NCBI GenBank assembly: GCA_009665115.1
Contig: WJXE01000114.1
Span: 1 to 7,757 of the forward strand
DNA from: Nitrosopumilales archaeon
GTDB taxonomy: Archaea; Thermoproteota; Nitrososphaeria; Nitrososphaerales; Nitrososphaeraceae
Direction: 5' to 3'
DNA: 7,757 nt
Every line of letters begins with the position of its first letter. Position 1 is the stretch's first letter. Shown here one piece after another: positions 7,201 through 7,757 of the stretch. Both the position numbers and the translations under genes were made by a program. The notes below the pieces were generated by a model. The model was not told the origin of the DNA, did not search any database, and saw nothing but the letters and a program-made list of their open reading frames with translations.

Positions 7201-7264
7201 TAGCGATGGCAACATTCCTACTGCGAGTAAGAAACGTGAATAGATCGAAGTTTCTCAGCATCAT
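4220..7264 (-). CDS. Large membrane sensor histidine kinase with two tandem sensor-like modules
   Basis: The 1014-residue product has three parts. Residues 1-395 contain about ten membrane helices (near 17-37, 49-70, 87-108, 131-152, 161-181, 250-266, 277-297, 309-332, 342-360, 367-392) with an outside loop at about 182-248. Residues 400-770 are cytoplasmic: a charged helical stretch, then two modules (about 475-605 and 632-768), each ending in a matching motif, FVSIFEELW and FKSVFDLLWNE. Residues 775-1014 form the kinase core: phospho-acceptor His791 in HELRNP, N-box NLLSNAVKF (918-926), G1 box DAGSG (950-954), F-box LFTKF (963-967) and G2 box GTGLGL (974-979). All catalytic motifs are intact. 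It should sense a membrane or cytoplasmic cue and phosphorylate a response regulator, but no regulator gene is nearby. The start is the first of two tandem ATGs; there is no ribosome site, and a TATA box 43 bases upstream implies a short leader. Confidence 0.9.
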   Translation of the reverse strand: MMLRNFDLFTFLTRSRNVAIATAAVITILVIIDLLATRQVLYLDNTGQTTLFILTVVIAYGIGSWILLGYTKHITGDLRSKSSFVKITHWGVTVTQFSLFGILLYVIFDNIINCPSYFSLCNTSRVPITSVYTISTIGASIIMGFISFKFFSWYKSNKKNFIVLLYGLAAAALTISIAGDAFDKVLLIQVVEEKSTPRAIPQSSYIYETFPKYHGEVEYKVVNPHITRLYVVPSANLPLYNEIIYITSDAPYILTWAGTFMLLRYYYKRTGKLNLKFWLILSIPLILYLVGSGLIFSLPANIPYKFYYRLIFRAGTIGSSVLFGLAFYVVSRKLTAARIKDYLAISAMGIVPIGIANEISALQQTYGVAAHSLVLLASYLFTIGLYSLVISISQDSSLRKSIRNSALEVSKLADVIEGPGMEQEIERRVLTTAKEQEEMLIQETGVRSSLTEHEMKQYLGTVLKEIKILKNVDEILKKGKEILESSFEFLVCSRFGGLRLVYNNYLDLYAKVLDKYKKKEHKGIRMVTSITDKDSANLIRKFLEIGVHVRHAKNMPPIDFAVSDKEMIATIEKAEGGEENIKSLLVSNEYPYITHFVSIFEELWKDGTDARDRIKTIEENIEPEIFEVITDPLKASQIIVELAKSVKLEAVFLLPADRSMKRVDRLGVIDDLIKASQNGATVRIICPLSEENSDIVKRISTNAPNIRILNGHNSTSGFLIVDSARFIRAELREASATEFAEAIGFTLYSNSKGSVDSFKSVFDLLWNEHMINEQLQKADEMQKEFIHIAAHELRNPIQPILGLSEVMRSKITDPEQIGMLDVTIRNAKRLRRLTEDILDVSKIESHKPLRLNKEKFNLTEILLNTVADFKNEISIDNDDNNNNSKNINPSIKLELLSSERDVIKVEADKSRINQVITNLLSNAVKFTKQGNITITTQKTTDGLVIISVKDAGSGIDPEIMPRLFTKFATRSNTGTGLGLFISKGIVESHGGKIWAQNNLDGKGATFSFSLPLST
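4615..4629. repeat. (TAT)5 microsatellite inside the kinase gene
   Basis: Five tandem TAT triplets on the plus strand encode, on the minus strand, part of an Asp/Asn-rich loop (DNDDNNNNSKN, residues about 877-887) between the phospho-acceptor helices and the ATPase domain. Triplet slippage would lengthen or shorten this linker without breaking the frame. Confidence 0.6.
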
Positions 7265-7274
7265 GATTTGTCAG

Positions 7275-7290
7275 TTCCCAATATGGGGAA
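7275..7290. promoter_or_regulatory. Operator-like palindrome at the kinase start
   Basis: TTCCCAATATGGGGAA pairs at seven of eight dyad positions. It ends ten bases before the kinase ATG and covers the expected transcription start (near 7284) for the TATA box at 7313-7307. A bound regulator would block initiation. A hairpin in a short 5' leader is the other reading. Confidence 0.45.
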
Positions 7291-7306
7291 ATAGTATCAT
7301 CCCAGC

Positions 7307-7313
7307 TAATATA
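7307..7313 (-). promoter_or_regulatory. TATA box of the histidine kinase gene
   Basis: On the minus strand TATATTA, preceded by AAAG, lies 43 bases upstream of the ATG at 7264. Initiation about 25 bases downstream would give a leader of roughly 20 bases. It sits beside a small inverted repeat, ATACT/AGTAT. Confidence 0.5.
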
Positions 7314-7366
7314 CTTTAATAGTATTTTACTGGTTCTGTTATCTTAAGCTCAACTATGAATTATTG

Positions 7367-7386
7367 GGTTAGGTTAGGTTAGGTTA
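7367..7386. repeat. Four tandem GGTTA units
   Basis: Four exact 5-base units lie upstream of the kinase promoter, about 55 bases beyond its TATA box. The array has a telomere-like look (TTAGG in permuted form). At only four copies it is more likely a small slippage tract or a stacked protein-binding site. Confidence 0.7.
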
Positions 7387-7496
7387 TGTATCCTGGTTCA
7401 GGCAAACGTGTTGCGGTAGTTGACATCTGTGTATATCTGATACAGAATTATGTTACTCACTTTGAGAGAGTCATATAAAGGAGAAACAAAATAAAG

Positions 7497-7757
7497 TCAG
7501 ACGGTGGTGGTATTGTTGATGTTACTAGTTGGTTTGACTGCAGTCGCAGTTACTTGACACATTTGAGGACCTTGGATCTCTATTTGTCCGACGCCATTGT
7601 CGAAGTCAATCCCCAATGTTCTTAGCTGTCAATTATTCTTTATTTCATCTGCTGGTGAAGCGTAATGACCATATTCTAATACAATAAAGCTGTCGTCTGC
7701 ATTTCCCTATTTCTTGGAGTCTATAACGTTTCGCGGAAGTTCAATAATGAATTTTCC
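7497..7757 (-). pseudogene. Decayed gene for a secreted beta-domain protein, C-terminal fragment
   Basis: From the window edge one minus-strand frame reads GKFIIELPRNVIDSKK, TAG (7709-7707), GNADDSFIVLEYGHYASPAD then EIKNN, TGA (7631-7629), QLRTLGIDFDNGVGQIEIQG and a polar tail to TGA at 7499-7497. There is no frameshift, only two internal stops. The pattern IxLPRxxID ... DDSFxVLxxGxYA ... RTLxIDFDxGxxQIEIxG is one I recall from the beta-rich repeat domain near the C-terminus of thaumarchaeal extracellular proteins. The TAG probably replaced CAG, as Gln would fit there. The tail, rich in Thr and Asn, has no membrane anchor, so the anchor was lost or never present. The 5' part lies outside the window. 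Stop-codon recoding is unlikely because two different stops are involved. Confidence 0.7.

Noticed and set aside
7497..7757. Stop-codon readthrough or recoding instead of a pseudogene
   Set aside because: Two different stops (TAG and TGA) interrupt the frame within 80 bases and no recoding structure is visible. The other genes use TGA and TAA as normal stops.
1..7757. CRISPR array, insertion sequence ends or integrase attachment site
   Set aside because: No spaced repeats, no terminal inverted repeats flanking a transposase, and no tRNA-derived direct repeats were seen.

Overview
The window most likely comes from an ammonia-oxidising thaumarchaeon of the Nitrososphaera/Nitrosocosmicus type. 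The grounds are AT-rich DNA with low coding density, archaeal TATA-type promoters, a very large membrane histidine kinase built on a plan I associate with these archaea, and a decayed gene whose translation looks like the beta-domain common in thaumarchaeal secreted proteins. This assignment is inferred from protein style; no rRNA or tRNA is present to confirm it.

Layout. Bases 1-151 hold what may be the 3' end of a plus-strand gene cut by the window edge. From 152 to 1733 there is no sizeable intact gene. This stretch holds inverted repeats, a small plus-strand frame (603-806) overlapped by a second short frame, and a 43-codon minus-strand zinc-finger-like frame (1224-1355). A membrane protein of the YdjM/DUF457 type lies on the minus strand at 1734-2339. 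After a 450-bp gap with a clear TATA box comes the plus-strand asparagine synthase C-terminal-domain gene (2793-4055). It converges on a 1014-residue minus-strand sensor histidine kinase (4220-7264). The kinase promoter region carries a palindrome and a GGTTA tandem array. The right end (7497-7757, minus) is a pseudogene fragment with two internal stop codons in one otherwise continuous frame.

How the parts relate. I see no operon and no shared pathway. The three long genes are separately promoted or convergent. The recurring theme is gene decay: a secreted-protein remnant on the right, an asparagine synthase that seems to have lost most of its glutaminase domain, a membrane protein whose frame runs upstream of any start codon and ends unusually early, and short overlapping frames on the left. 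The most notable single item is the kinase, which carries two tandem copies of a sensor-like module between its membrane part and its catalytic core.
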